This document shows, piece after piece, positions 44,973 to 53,477 of a DNA stretch of 64,000 nucleotides (position 1 is the first letter of the stretch; each line of letters begins with the position of its first letter). This DNA comes from Psychrobacillus psychrotolerans (GTDB taxonomy: Bacteria; Bacillota; Bacilli; Bacillales_A; Planococcaceae), in the NCBI RefSeq assembly GCF_900115805.1, contig NZ_FOXU01000007.1, forward strand, positions 1 to 64,000, in the 5' to 3' direction. A program made the position numbers and the translations under genes. Under the pieces are notes generated by a model that did no database searches, was not told where the DNA came from, and saw only the letters and a list, made by a program, of their open reading frames with translations.

Positions 44973-45001
44973 AAAAGCCCGTCGTTTGCAGACGAGCTTT
45001 T
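44973..45001 (-). terminator. Terminator-like hairpin after rplL
   Basis: AAAAGCTCGTC/GACGGGCTTTT with G-T pairs and a TGCAAAC loop on the minus strand, followed by TTTTCTTCG. The T-tract is short, so readthrough into the methyltransferase gene and rpoB is likely. Confidence 0.7.
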
Positions 45002-45021
45002 TTCTTCGAACTGTACAAAAA

Positions 45022-45384
45022 TTACTTAACTTCTACGCCTGCGCCAACTTCTTCAAGTTGTGTTTTGAAAGCTTCTGCTTCGTCTTTAGAAATGCCTTCT
45101 TTAAGTGCTTTAGGAGCATTGTCAACTAATTCTTTAGCTTCTTTTAATCCTAAACCAGTGATTTCACGAACCACTTTGATTACTTTAATTTTTTGATCTC
45201 CAGCAGATGTAAGAAGTACATCAAACTCAGTTTTTTCTTCAGCAGCAGCAGCTCCGCCACCAGCAGCCATTGCCATTGGAGCAGCAGCAGTAACACCGAA
45301 TTCTTCTTCAATTGCTTTTACTAAGTCGTTTAATTCAAGAACTGTCATTGATTTGATAGCTTCTAAGATTTGTTCGTTATTCAT
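45022..45384 (-). CDS. rplL: 50S ribosomal protein L7/L12
   Basis: 120 aa stalk protein with N-terminal dimerisation helix ([31 protein letters not shown]), an Ala/Gly-rich hinge and a C-terminal factor-binding domain ([28 protein letters not shown]). It recruits elongation factors to the ribosome. Confidence 0.99.
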   Translation of the reverse strand: MNNEQILEAIKSMTVLELNDLVKAIEEEFGVTAAAPMAMAAGGGAAAAEEKTEFDVLLTSAGDQKIKVIKVVREITGLGLKEAKELVDNAPKALKEGISKDEAEAFKTQLEEVGAGVEVK

Positions 45385-45454
45385 TTTATTTTCCTCCTAT
45401 TATAGGTAATTTTAGGCTGTAAGCCCTTTTGTAGTTATTAAGCCGCGTAATAAA

Positions 45455-45955
45455 TTATGCGCCTTGTTCTTCTTTTTGTTCTGCAACAGCTTTTGTTGCA
45501 AGCGCAAAGTTGCGCATTGGAGCTTGAAGTACTGAAAGAAGCATAGAAAGTAGTCCTTCGCGTGATGGAAGTTCCGCTAATGCTTTCACATCTTCAGCAG
45601 ATGCTACAGTTCCTTCGATAATCCCAACTTTAATTTCAAGTTGTTCATTCTTTTTAGCAAAATCATTAATGATTTTAGCTGGTGCAATTACGTCATCGTT
45701 AGAAAATGCTACTGCGTTTGGACCAACAAGACTTTCGTTAATCCCATCAACTCCAGCAATTTCAGTTGCACGGCGTGTAAGTGAGTTTTTGTAAACTTTG
45801 AATTCCACACCTGCTTCACGAAGTTGTTTACGTAATTCTGTTACTTGTGACACGTTCAAACCGCGGTAGTCAACAACTACTACGGAAGCAGCAGCTTTAA
45901 ACTTCTCTGCAATTTCTTGAACTTTTACTTTTTTCGTTTCGATTGCTTTGTTCAT
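45455..45955 (-). CDS. rplJ: 50S ribosomal protein L10
   Basis: 166 aa. N-terminal rRNA-binding domain ([37 protein letters not shown]) and C-terminal helix that carries the L12 dimers. It autoregulates by binding the leader upstream. First gene of the rplJ-rplL transcript. Confidence 0.99.
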   Translation of the reverse strand: MNKAIETKKVKVQEIAEKFKAAASVVVVDYRGLNVSQVTELRKQLREAGVEFKVYKNSLTRRATEIAGVDGINESLVGPNAVAFSNDDVIAPAKIINDFAKKNEQLEIKVGIIEGTVASAEDVKALAELPSREGLLSMLLSVLQAPMRNFALATKAVAEQKEEQGA

Positions 45956-45964
45956 CTTGGCACC

Positions 45965-46135
45965 TCCTATAAGAATTGGCCATTTATACCGACAAAAGAA
46001 AAGCCTCTGTTCTACGAATAGACACAGAGGCAGAAAGTCATCATCTAAAAAGAATCTGAATTTACTTGTCCTCGGTAGGAAATTAAGCGATCTATCGCCC
46101 CTACTGTCTTCGGTACAAACGTATATTTAACAACA
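45965..46135 (-). ncRNA. L10 leader
   Basis: The leader contains ACCGAAGACAGTAGGGGCG paired with CCTACCGAGGACA, the conserved kink-turn region to which L10(L12)4 binds, and further on a terminator-like stem GCCTCTGT/ACAGAGGC (46003-46010, 46024-46031) with TTTTCTTTT after it on the minus strand. Binding of L10 is expected to promote attenuation of rplJL. Location and both sequence modules match the Firmicutes L10 leader. Confidence 0.88.
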
Positions 46136-46141
46136 AAAGTC

Positions 46142-46170
46142 ATCTTAACAGATAATCTTTTGAACGTCAA
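46142..46170 (-). promoter_or_regulatory. Promoter of rplJ-rplL
   Basis: Minus strand -35 TTGACG (46165-46170), 17-nt spacer, -10 TAAGAT (46142-46147), immediately after the rplA stop. The predicted start near 46135 coincides with the beginning of the L10 leader. Confidence 0.8.
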
Positions 46171-46173
46171 CTA

Positions 46174-46866
46174 TTATTTGATTGATTGAGCGTCAACTTT
46201 TACAGCTGGTCCCATAGTAGTCGTGATATTCACAGACTTCATATAAACACCTTTAGATGCTGCTGGCTTAGCTTTTTGAACTACTTCAAATACAGCTAAG
46301 AAGTTTTCTACTAATTTATCGTCTTCAAAAGAAACTTTACCGATAGGAGCGTGAATAATCCCTGCTTTGTCAGCACGGTATTCTACTTTACCAGCTTTAA
46401 TCTCTTCGATAGCTTTAGTTACATCAAATGTAACTGTACCAGTTTTAGGGTTTGGCATTAAACCTTTTGGTCCAAGTACACGACCGATTTTACCAACTTC
46501 ACCCATCATGTCAGGTGTAGCAACGATTACATCGAAGTCAAACCATCCTTGTTGGATTTTGTTAATATACTCAGTATCGCCTACATAGTCTGCTCCAGCA
46601 GCTTCTGCTTCTTTAAGCTTTTCGCCTTTAGCGAATACTAATACACGTTGAGTTTTACCAGTTCCGTTTGGAAGTACTACTGCTCCACGGATTTGTTGGT
46701 CATTTTTACGAGTATCGATTCCTAAACGGAAAGCAACTTCTACAGTTGCATCAAAGTTAACTGTGCTTGTTTTTTTCGCAAGCTCAACAGCTTCTTTAGC
46801 TGAATATAATTTTGAAGCTTCTACTAATTTAACTGCTTCTTGTAATTTTTTACCTTTGTTAGCCAT
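46174..46866 (-). CDS. rplA: 50S ribosomal protein L1
   Basis: 230 aa; the rRNA-binding motif [17 protein letters not shown] is intact. It forms the L1 stalk and moves deacylated tRNA from the E site; in many bacteria it also binds its own mRNA. The gap before it carries two hairpin-type elements, one of which is shared with the rplK leader. Confidence 0.99.
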   Translation of the reverse strand: MANKGKKLQEAVKLVEASKLYSAKEAVELAKKTSTVNFDATVEVAFRLGIDTRKNDQQIRGAVVLPNGTGKTQRVLVFAKGEKLKEAEAAGADYVGDTEYINKIQQGWFDFDVIVATPDMMGEVGKIGRVLGPKGLMPNPKTGTVTFDVTKAIEEIKAGKVEYRADKAGIIHAPIGKVSFEDDKLVENFLAVFEVVQKAKPAASKGVYMKSVNITTTMGPAVKVDAQSIK

Positions 46867-46886
46867 TATAAATGTCCTCCTTGATA

Positions 46887-46953
46887 GTGGTTTTAGCGGA
46901 ATAAACCTCCCACGTGTAAAGGTTGTAGTTATCCTTTATGAACAACTACAACC
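46887..46953 (-). promoter_or_regulatory. Candidate L1-binding element before rplA
   Basis: Minus strand GTGGGAGG-TTTATT-CC-GCTAAAACCAC (46887-46913) repeats almost exactly the pattern found before rplK. Upstream of it is a perfect 10-bp hairpin, GGTTGTAGTT/AACTACAACC (46921-46930, 46944-46953). Together they form the 128-nt rplK-rplA gap. The GTGGG...CC...ACCAC arrangement resembles the L1 rRNA-site mimic used for autoregulation; assignment is inferred. Confidence 0.55.
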
Positions 46954-46994
46954 TCCCAAAAAACAATGCGTCATATCAAAATGCACATCAAGTA

Positions 46995-47420
46995 TTAGTC
47001 TTCGATCGTAATACCCATGCTACGTGCAGTACCTTCAACCATTAACATAGCTGCTTCAACAGATGCTGCGTTTAAATCTGGCATTTTTTGTTCTGCAATT
47101 TCGCGAACTTTTTCACGTTTCACTGTCGCCACTTTTACGCGGTTTGGTTCACCTGATCCAGATTGAATACCTGCTGCTACTTTAAGTAACACTGCTGCCG
47201 GCGGAGTTTTTGTAATGAAAGTAAATGAACGATCTTCAAATACAGAAATTTCAACCGGAATGATTAGACCTGCTTGATCAGCAGTACGTGCGTTGAACTC
47301 CTTACAGAATCCCATGATGTTAACACCTGCTTGACCCAATGCTGGACCAACCGGCGGTGCTGGATTTGCTTTACCAGCAGGAATTTGTAATTTAACAACT
47401 TTAATCACTTTTTTAGCCAC
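46995..47420 (-). CDS. rplK: 50S ribosomal protein L11
   Basis: 141 aa from GTG 47420 ([43 protein letters not shown]...), with AAGGAGGTG upstream; the family length confirms it, and upstream in-frame ATG/GTG codons give over-long proteins. The [10 protein letters not shown] loop contacts thiostrepton and is wild-type. It is required for the stringent response. Confidence 0.98.
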   Translation of the reverse strand: MAKKVIKVVKLQIPAGKANPAPPVGPALGQAGVNIMGFCKEFNARTADQAGLIIPVEISVFEDRSFTFITKTPPAAVLLKVAAGIQSGSGEPNRVKVATVKREKVREIAEQKMPDLNAASVEAAMLMVEGTARSMGITIED

Positions 47421-47446
47421 GAGACACACCTCCTTAAGTCCGTGAT

Positions 47447-47471
47447 GTGGTAATTGGGTTGCCCCTCCCAC
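47447..47471 (-). promoter_or_regulatory. Candidate L1-binding element before rplK
   Basis: Minus strand GTGGGAGG-GGCAA-CCC-AATTACCAC, 27 nt upstream of the rplK start. It shares GTGGGAGG, CC and ACCAC at nearly the same spacing with the rplA element at 46887-46913. Upstream (47472-47591) are two weak hairpins behind nusG but no clear promoter. Confidence 0.55.
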
Positions 47472-47591
47472 TCAAATATCTGTCTCTCAGCTCTGCGCTG
47501 ATAACATTAGAAAAATTAATACAGACTTATTTTCAGTCTGACCTTTGAAATGATATCATTCTTTTCCACCTTTAGCAAGTGGAAACGAAAA

Positions 47592-48125
47592 TTATATTTT
47601 AATAACTTGTTCGAAGTCTAGTTCCATATTAGTTTCGCGACCAAACATGTCTACAGACACAGTTACTTTGCCTTTATCTAGATCAATCACTTCTACCTTG
47701 CCTTGGAAGTGCGCAAACGGTCCTTCTAATACTTCTACCAATTCTCCAACCGTGAAGTCTACTTCTACTACGCGATCAGCGTCACCCATTTGTTTCAACA
47801 TAGATTGAACTTCTTCCGGAGCTAAAGGTGTTGGTTTTGTTCCGCCACCTGAAGAACCAAGGAATCCAGTTACACCCGGCGTATTTCTAACTACATACCA
47901 AGCATCATCTGTCATTATAAGTTCTACAAAAACATATCCAGGAAAAGTTTTTCTTACAACTACACGCTTTTTACCATCTTTAAAGTCTGTTTCTTCTTGT
48001 TCAGGGATATATACTCGGAATATCTTATCCGACATACCCATTGTTTCTACTCGTTTTTCTAAGTTCGCTTTTACTTTGTTTTCATAACCAGAGTACGTAT
48101 GAACCACATACCAATTTTTTTCCAT
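47592..48125 (-). CDS. nusG: Transcription termination/antitermination factor NusG
   Basis: 177 aa. N-terminal NGN domain (EKNWYVVHTYSGYENKVKANLEKRVETMGM) and C-terminal KOW domain (VEVLEGPFAHFQGKVEVIDLDKGKVTV). It binds the beta' clamp and modulates pausing. It follows secE with a partial terminator in the gap. Confidence 0.98.
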   Translation of the reverse strand: MEKNWYVVHTYSGYENKVKANLEKRVETMGMSDKIFRVYIPEQEETDFKDGKKRVVVRKTFPGYVFVELIMTDDAWYVVRNTPGVTGFLGSSGGGTKPTPLAPEEVQSMLKQMGDADRVVEVDFTVGELVEVLEGPFAHFQGKVEVIDLDKGKVTVSVDMFGRETNMELDFEQVIKI

Positions 48126-48171
48126 AGTGTCAGGACTGATCGTCCGTCCCCTCCTTTTCTCAAGACAAATG

Positions 48172-48200
48172 AAAAAACCCGTTCGTTTAGTAGACGGGCT
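48172..48200 (-). terminator. Terminator-like hairpin between secE and nusG
   Basis: CCCGT/ACGGG stem with a 11-nt loop followed by TTTTTT on the minus strand, within 100 nt between the genes. Because nusG shows no clear promoter of its own, it may act as an attenuator. Confidence 0.65.
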
Positions 48201-48226
48201 ATTTTCAAATATTTACATACTAGTTA

Positions 48227-48412
48227 TTATAACGCTAAATACCAACGGAACAATTCAGAGATACCTAAGTCTACCACAGCAAAAAATACAGCCGCCGCTA
48301 CTACAGTAGCAAGCACAATAACAGTGTATTTAGAAAGCTCTTTACGTTTAGGCCAACTTACTTTTCTCATTTCACTCATTACATTTTTGAAAAACCCACC
48401 AACATTAGCCAT
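48227..48412 (-). CDS. secE: Protein translocase subunit SecE
   Basis: 61 aa single-span form (ANVGGFFKNVMSEMRKVSWPKRKELSKYTVIVLATVVAAAVFFAVVDLGIS). The MRKVSWPKRKEL amphipathic helix is diagnostic. It clamps SecY. It follows rpmG by 41 nt. Confidence 0.97.
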   Translation of the reverse strand: MANVGGFFKNVMSEMRKVSWPKRKELSKYTVIVLATVVAAAVFFAVVDLGISELFRWYLAL

Positions 48413-48453
48413 TTAGCTAAACCCCCACACAAAAAATCTATCTTATTTTCTAT

Positions 48454-48600
48454 TCATAACGTTTGTTTGTGAAGCGTATGCGCATTGCAATGTGCACAAT
48501 ACTTTTTCCGTTCAACTCGGATTACATTTTCTTTAGATAAAGGAATCGTATAATTACGATTGCCACATTGGACACAGCTTAAGACAGTCTTTTTTGCCAT
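48454..48600 (-). CDS. rpmG: 50S ribosomal protein L33, zinc-binding form
   Basis: 48 aa from ATG 48600 (MAKKTVLSCVQCGNRNYTI...). Two Cys pairs (CVQC and CAHC) mark the zinc-dependent form, so expression of zinc-free paralogues would occur under zinc limitation elsewhere. Its promoter is directly upstream. Confidence 0.95.
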   Translation of the reverse strand: MAKKTVLSCVQCGNRNYTIPLSKENVIRVERKKYCAHCNAHTLHKQTL

Positions 48601-48635
48601 ATTATCACCTTTTTTAAGCATATAAGTCTTTTTCA

Positions 48636-48664
48636 AGATTATCATCTTACACATACCATGTCAA
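48636..48664 (-). promoter_or_regulatory. Promoter of rpmG-secE-nusG
   Basis: Minus strand perfect -35 TTGACA (48659-48664), 17-nt spacer, -10 TAATCT (48636-48641). It begins just beyond the sigH stop. Confidence 0.75.
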
Positions 48665-48675
48665 CAAAATACCAA

Positions 48676-49317
48676 TTAAGCGTAATTACTATCAATCTCC
48701 ATATAACGTTCTAGTTTACGCTTCACTCGTTGTAATGCATTGTCAATCGACTTAACATGACGATTCAATTCTTCAGAAATTTCTTGATAAGATTGACCGT
48801 CCAAGTATAAAGTAAGTACTTGTTGTTCTAATTCACTAAGTATTTCTGCCATCTTGCCTTCCATATAATCGAAGTCTTCTCGATTAATGATTAATTCCTC
48901 CGGATCATCTACAACTGAACCAGCAATCATATCCATCAATGTTCGATCAGATTCCTCATCATAAATAGGCTTATCCAATGATACATAAGAATTTAGCGGA
49001 ATATGTTTTTGTCGAGTGGCTGTCTTAATAGCAGTTATTATTTGGCGGGTGATACATAGTTCGGCAAATGCCCGAAAAGAAGCAAGTTTCTCCTCTTTAA
49101 AATCTCGGATTGCCTTATACAACCCAATCATACCTTCCTGGAGGATATCTTCTTTATCGGCCCCTATTAAAAAGTATGACCTTCCCTTCATGCGGACGAA
49201 GGAACGATATTTTGTTATTAAAAAGTCTAGCGCTTCAGTGTTTCCTTGATGTACCATCTCTACAAGCTCTTCATCTAGTAAACTATCTAATTGTAGATTC
49301 TGCTCTGTCTTTTCCAA
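48676..49317 (-). CDS. sigH: RNA polymerase sigma factor SigH
   Basis: 213 aa from TTG 49317, which has GAGGTGA 5 nt upstream; an earlier in-frame TTG lacks a ribosome binding site. Sigma-70 family: region 2 (ALDFLITKYRSFVRMKGRSYFLIGADKEDILQEGMIGLYKAIRDF) and region 4 (LDGQSYQEISEELNRHVKSIDNALQRVKRKL). It directs early sporulation and transition-state genes. It is located between rae1 and rpmG as in B. subtilis. Confidence 0.97.
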   Translation of the reverse strand: MEKTEQNLQLDSLLDEELVEMVHQGNTEALDFLITKYRSFVRMKGRSYFLIGADKEDILQEGMIGLYKAIRDFKEEKLASFRAFAELCITRQIITAIKTATRQKHIPLNSYVSLDKPIYDEESDRTLMDMIAGSVVDDPEELIINREDFDYMEGKMAEILSELEQQVLTLYLDGQSYQEISEELNRHVKSIDNALQRVKRKLERYMEIDSNYA

Positions 49318-49351
49318 TGAAGTCACCTCAGCTAACAAGAATATTATTCCA

Positions 49352-49381
49352 AGTATACAGGAAGGAAATTTATAGCGTCAA
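49352..49381 (-). promoter_or_regulatory. Promoter of sigH
   Basis: Minus strand -35 TTGACG (49376-49381), 18-nt spacer, extended -10 TGTATACT (core TATACT 49352-49357). It overlaps the rae1 stop region. Confidence 0.7.
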
Positions 49382-49385
49382 TGAA

Positions 49386-49895
49386 TCATTTCATTCCTCT
49401 TCGCCATTTTTCGAAAATTTCCGCAACTTCTGCTGTTAATGGGATATTAGAAGCGGGTTTGTCATCCTGAATAGTTTTCACTTTTTTTGTTATTTTGGAG
49501 GAAATCGACAACATCTCAATTTCTAATTCTCTAGCTGACTTTCTAAGGGCCCCTTGGCCAAATATGACCCTTTGCTCAGTCAGATCAGATGTAGCTACGT
49601 AAATCTGGACTCTTCTACCACTCAATTCTTTCGTTAACTTTTCAATACGCTCATCTGCAATTTCGTTTTTTCTCGTATAAATAACTTCTACGTTATATTG
49701 TTTCTTTTTATTTTCAATACCAGGCACCAAGTGTGCATCAAAAACTACAATGACTCGGGTACCTGTATATGCTTTGTATTCTGCCATTAGCTCGATCAAG
49801 CGGTCTCTAGCTTCTAGTAATTTCACTTCTTTTAACTTTCTTAACTCGCTCCATGCGCCGATGATATTATATCCATCGACAAGTAAAATTTGCAT
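49386..49895 (-). CDS. rae1: Ribosome-dependent mRNA endonuclease Rae1 (YacP)
   Basis: 169 aa NYN (PIN-like) domain protein: MQILLVDGYNIIGAW holds the first catalytic Asp, VVFDAHLVPG the second, and YVATSDLTEQ the third acidic region. In B. subtilis Rae1 cuts mRNA in the ribosomal A site. It follows rlmB by 4 nt. Confidence 0.92.
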   Translation of the reverse strand: MQILLVDGYNIIGAWSELRKLKEVKLLEARDRLIELMAEYKAYTGTRVIVVFDAHLVPGIENKKKQYNVEVIYTRKNEIADERIEKLTKELSGRRVQIYVATSDLTEQRVIFGQGALRKSARELEIEMLSISSKITKKVKTIQDDKPASNIPLTAEVAEIFEKWRRGMK

Positions 49896-49899
49896 CTTG

Positions 49900-50670
49900 T
49901 TAGCCTTTTAAGGGATTTCTGACGCGCCATATTTCGTATAACAACACAGAGGTCGCTACCGAAGCATTAAGACTCGTCACATGACCGACCATTGGCAAAT
50001 AGTAAAGAAAATCGCACTTTTCTTTTAACAGTCGACTCATACCTTTACCTTCACTACCGATAATGAGTGCCAAGGGAAGGGTAGCATCCATATTTCGATA
50101 ATCAGTAGACTTTGCCGCATCAGTGCCCGCAATCCAAACCCCACGCTCTTTTAGTTCATCTACCGTTTGTGCCAAATTAACCGCTCGGTAAACTGGAATA
50201 TGCTCAATAGCTCCTGTAGACGCTTTTGCAACTACCGCTGTAAGTCCAACCGCTCTTCTTTTCGGAATAATAATTCCGTGGGCTCCAACAGCATCTGCCG
50301 TCCGCATGATAGAACCAAGATTATGAGGATCCTCAATTTCATCTAAAATAATAAAAAGAGGATCCTCTTGTTTGCTAGCTGCTAGGTCAAACAAATCATC
50401 TAATTCCGCATAACGGTATGCGGCAACTGAAGCAACTATTCCCTGGTGATTTGCATCTGTTAAGTTATCCAGCTTTTTTTTAGGTACGAACTGTACAATT
50501 ATTCCAGCATCTCTTGCTAATTGAATAATTTCTGTTACCCCACTTTTTTGAATGCCTTCTGCAAGCCAAACTTTGTTCATATCTCTACCTGCTCGTAGTG
50601 CTTCTACTACAGGATTTTTCCCTGCAATAAGTTCTCCAGTTTGTTCACTTTGATCGTTTATCTCTGTCAT
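49900..50670 (-). CDS. rlmB: 23S rRNA (guanosine-2'-O-)-methyltransferase RlmB
   Basis: 256 aa SPOUT enzyme: N-terminal substrate-binding domain (LIAGKNPVVEALRAGRDMNKVWLAEG), then the knotted catalytic domain with DPHNLGSIMRTADA and the SAM site IIGSEGKGMSRLLKEKCD. It methylates a 23S rRNA guanosine (G2251 in E. coli numbering). It abuts mrnC with no gap. Confidence 0.95.
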   Translation of the reverse strand: MTEINDQSEQTGELIAGKNPVVEALRAGRDMNKVWLAEGIQKSGVTEIIQLARDAGIIVQFVPKKKLDNLTDANHQGIVASVAAYRYAELDDLFDLAASKQEDPLFIILDEIEDPHNLGSIMRTADAVGAHGIIIPKRRAVGLTAVVAKASTGAIEHIPVYRAVNLAQTVDELKERGVWIAGTDAAKSTDYRNMDATLPLALIIGSEGKGMSRLLKEKCDFLYYLPMVGHVTSLNASVATSVLLYEIWRVRNPLKG

Positions 50671-51090
50671 TTATTTTTTCGCCCCTTTCTGTTCATCTAT
50701 AAAGTTAATAGAGAAATCCAGTACTTCTTGCAAACGCTCTGTTTGTCCACTCAAGTATAGACTACCGATTACTGCTTCAAACGCTGTACTGTGATGATAA
50801 GTAATAACATCTGTATTTTTGGGAACTGAACCAGACTTTGCATTACGACCTCTTCGTAGGACAGCTTGTTCATCTTCCGATAAAAAGTCCTTTTCCATCA
50901 TTTCTCTTACTAACGTTGCTTGCGCTTTAGCTGACACATATCTAGTAGCTTCTTTGTGCAAGATATTCGGTCTGACTCGTCCAGAAAGGATGAGGTGTTC
51001 TCGAACGACTTGTTCGAAAACAGCATCACCCATATAGGCAAGTGCTAAGGAATTTAGTTGTTTTACATCGGATGGTTTTAAATTTTCCAC
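50671..51090 (-). CDS. mrnC: Mini-ribonuclease III
   Basis: 139 aa. RNase III catalytic domain without a dsRNA-binding domain; [24 protein letters not shown] carries the acidic metal-binding residues, and [18 protein letters not shown] the second helix. It matures 23S rRNA ends. It follows cysS by 4 nt, as in B. subtilis. Confidence 0.95.
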   Translation of the reverse strand: MENLKPSDVKQLNSLALAYMGDAVFEQVVREHLILSGRVRPNILHKEATRYVSAKAQATLVREMMEKDFLSEDEQAVLRRGRNAKSGSVPKNTDVITYHHSTAFEAVIGSLYLSGQTERLQEVLDFSINFIDEQKGAKK

Positions 51091-51094
51091 CAGT

Positions 51095-52495
51095 TTATCC
51101 TCTTTTCCATCGGATACCCTGTGCAGTATCTTCCAAAATAATATTTAACTCTTTTAATTGATCTCTAATTTCATCGGCACGAGCAAAGTTACGGTCTTTC
51201 CTAGCTTGATTGCGTTCTTCAATCAATGCATCAATTTCTTCATCCAGTACTTCCTTTTCCTTCGCAAACGTTAATCCCAGAACAGCATTCAAATCATCCA
51301 TAACTAAGATAAATTGTTTTAATACAATTTCAGATGTTTGTTTTTCTAGTAAATACGTATTCGCAAGTTTCGACAATTCGAAAATAGCCGCAATACCATT
51401 CGCTGTATTAAAGTCATCATCCATAGCTGTTTCAAACTGTACTTTTACATCTGCAATTTTTTGTAACCAAATGTCATCATGATCCCCTAAATTTGCAGTG
51501 GTACTTAATCTGTGAACTAAGTTATCATAAGCTGTCCGTATTCGATCCAAACCTGCCTCCGCTTGCTCCACTAATTCTTTTGAATAATTAATGGGATTTC
51601 GATAGTGAACACTCAGCATGAAAAGACGTAATACTTGTGGATCTATTTGCTGACGAATATCATTTACCAATACAAAGTTGCCGAGTGATTTCGACATTTT
51701 TTCATTGTCTATATTTATATACCCATTATGCATCCAATATCTCGCAAATGTCTTACCGGTTCTCGCCTCGGACTGTGCAATTTCATTTTCATGATGTGGA
51801 AAAGTTAAGTCTTGCCCACCCGCATGAATATCAATCGTGTCTCCCAGTATTTCTCGGGCCATGACAGAGCATTCTATATGCCATCCTGGACGACCTTTCC
51901 CCCAAGGACTTTCCCAATAGATTTCTCCTGGTTTTGCTGCTTTCCAAAGTGCGAAATCTAGTGCATCCTCTTTTTTGACACCCGTTTCAATTCTAGCTCC
52001 GACTTTTAAATCGTCTACCGATTGATGAGAAAGTTTACCGTATCCAACAAATTTTCTCGTACGATAATAGACATCTCCATGCGATTCATATGCATAGTCT
52101 TTTTCCTCTAATACTTTAATAAATTCAATAATTTGATCCATATGATCTGTAACTCGTGGATGTGAATCTGCTCGATTGCAGCCCAATGCCTCAACATCCG
52201 CAAAATAAGCGTCGATAAAACGTTCCGTGAGCTCTGAGACTTCTTCTCCCAGTTCATTGGCCGCTTTAATAATTTTATCATCTACATCTGTGAAGTTTGA
52301 AACATATGTCACTTCATATCCACGGTATTGTAAATACTTCCTTACCGTATCATAGACGATTACAGGCCGCGCATTCCCAATATGAATATAATTGTAAACA
52401 GTTGGTCCACATACATACATCTTAACTTTGCCTTCTTCAAGCGGTATAAACGGTTCTTTTTCACGTTTTAGCGTATTAAAAATTTGGATTGTCAT
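51095..52495 (-). CDS. cysS: Cysteinyl-tRNA synthetase
   Basis: 466 aa, typical length. HIGH motif in [16 protein letters not shown], zinc Cys and His residues (CSVMAREIL and [10 protein letters not shown]), KMSKS motif in [11 protein letters not shown]. It overlaps the end of cysE by 20 nt and is controlled by the Cys T-box upstream of cysE. Confidence 0.98.
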   Translation of the reverse strand: MTIQIFNTLKREKEPFIPLEEGKVKMYVCGPTVYNYIHIGNARPVIVYDTVRKYLQYRGYEVTYVSNFTDVDDKIIKAANELGEEVSELTERFIDAYFADVEALGCNRADSHPRVTDHMDQIIEFIKVLEEKDYAYESHGDVYYRTRKFVGYGKLSHQSVDDLKVGARIETGVKKEDALDFALWKAAKPGEIYWESPWGKGRPGWHIECSVMAREILGDTIDIHAGGQDLTFPHHENEIAQSEARTGKTFARYWMHNGYINIDNEKMSKSLGNFVLVNDIRQQIDPQVLRLFMLSVHYRNPINYSKELVEQAEAGLDRIRTAYDNLVHRLSTTANLGDHDDIWLQKIADVKVQFETAMDDDFNTANGIAAIFELSKLANTYLLEKQTSEIVLKQFILVMDDLNAVLGLTFAKEKEVLDEEIDALIEERNQARKDRNFARADEIRDQLKELNIILEDTAQGIRWKRG

Positions 52496-53147
52496 GACTA
52501 TTTTCCCTCTTTTCTTTCTTCAATTGGTCAATTTCTTTTTGGAGCTTCTCTATTTTGTTTTCCATTTGTTTACAATGGTCCATAAATGGATCTGGTAGGT
52601 CCTGATGATCTAAATTTCGCTTCACTTTTATACCATCTTGAATTACGACTACACCTGGGATCCCAACAACAGTAGAGTTAGTAGGTACATCTTTTAGTAC
52701 AACAGAACCTGCCCCGACCTTACTATTTTCACCAATGATAATAGATCCTAATACTTTTGCTCCAGTAGCGACTAGCACATTATTATGAAGAGTAGGATGT
52801 CTCTTTCCCTTTTCTTTTCCGGTACCACCTAGTGTGACGCCTTGGTAGATCGTGCAATCATCTCCAATTTCACAGGTTTCTCCAATGACCACCCCCGAGC
52901 CATGATCGATAAAAAAGCGTCGCCCAATTGTCGCCCCTGGGTGAATTTCGATTCCTGTAAAAAATCTACTAATTTGTGATATGGCGCGTGCTAAGAAAAA
53001 GAATTTCTTTTTAAATAAGGCATGTGCAACTCGGTGACTCCAAATTGCATGTAGACCTGCATAAGTTAAAATAACTTCTAACTTGCTATGTGCTGCTGGA
53101 TCCTGTTCAAATACTACCGCAATATCTTCTTTCATTCGTTCGAACAC
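52476..53147 (-). CDS. cysE: Serine O-acetyltransferase
   Basis: 223 aa from GTG 53147, with AAAGGAGGT placed 6 nt upstream (an ATG 18 nt earlier overlaps that site). The N-terminal helical domain is followed by left-handed beta-helix hexapeptide repeats; [15 protein letters not shown] and [13 protein letters not shown] are family signatures. It makes O-acetyl-L-serine, the entry to cysteine synthesis. The long C-terminal Lys/Glu coiled tail ([21 protein letters not shown]) is as in the Bacillus enzyme. Confidence 0.97.
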   Translation of the reverse strand: MFERMKEDIAVVFEQDPAAHSKLEVILTYAGLHAIWSHRVAHALFKKKFFFLARAISQISRFFTGIEIHPGATIGRRFFIDHGSGVVIGETCEIGDDCTIYQGVTLGGTGKEKGKRHPTLHNNVLVATGAKVLGSIIIGENSKVGAGSVVLKDVPTNSTVVGIPGVVVIQDGIKVKRNLDHQDLPDPFMDHCKQMENKIEKLQKEIDQLKKEKRENSHDNPNF

Positions 53148-53169
53148 ATGATTACCTCCTTTCATTTAC

Positions 53170-53441
53170 TCCATAAAAAAAGTCCCTGTCTATAAATATA
53201 GACAGAGACGCAATAGCGTGGTTCCACTCTGATTGGAAAACAGAAAAAATTTTCCCACTTAGCATCTTTAACGCAGATGATACGTTCAGCCTACTTAAAA
53301 GTTCGGCATGACGCTCTAAGGTGCATTTCAGTAACTCATAAGCTCAGACCACTTTCAGCCGGTGATGGTCCTCTCTAAAGAACGTGCGTTACTTACTTCT
53401 CCTCGTCTTCGCTTGCTATTCATTTTGCTTTCGAATTTGTA
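53170..53441 (-). ncRNA. T-box leader, tRNA-Cys specific, upstream of cysE-cysS
   Basis: On the minus strand the antiterminator motif AGAGTGGAACCACGC (53216-53230) is followed by a strong terminator (GTCTCTGTCTAT / ATAGACAGGGAC and a T-run, 53175-53209). Upstream the specifier stem carries TGC (53323-53325) in GAAATGCACC, reading cysteine. Uncharged tRNA-Cys should stabilise the antiterminator and raise cysE-cysS expression. The transcript starts near 53441 from the promoter overlapping gltX. Confidence 0.93.
53175..53209 (-). terminator. T-box terminator stem
   Basis: 12-bp stem GTCTCTGTCTAT/ATAGACAGGGAC (one G-T pair) followed by seven T on the minus strand; the off state of the T-box. Confidence 0.92.
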
Positions 53442-53446
53442 ACACC

Positions 53447-53475
53447 ATTTTCACACCTTGGTAGAGGAAAGTCAA
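53447..53475 (-). promoter_or_regulatory. Promoter of the cysE T-box transcript
   Basis: Minus strand -35 TTGACT (53470-53475), 17-nt spacer, -10 GAAAAT (53447-53452), next to the gltX stop at 53478. Confidence 0.65.
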
Positions 53476-53477
53476 TC

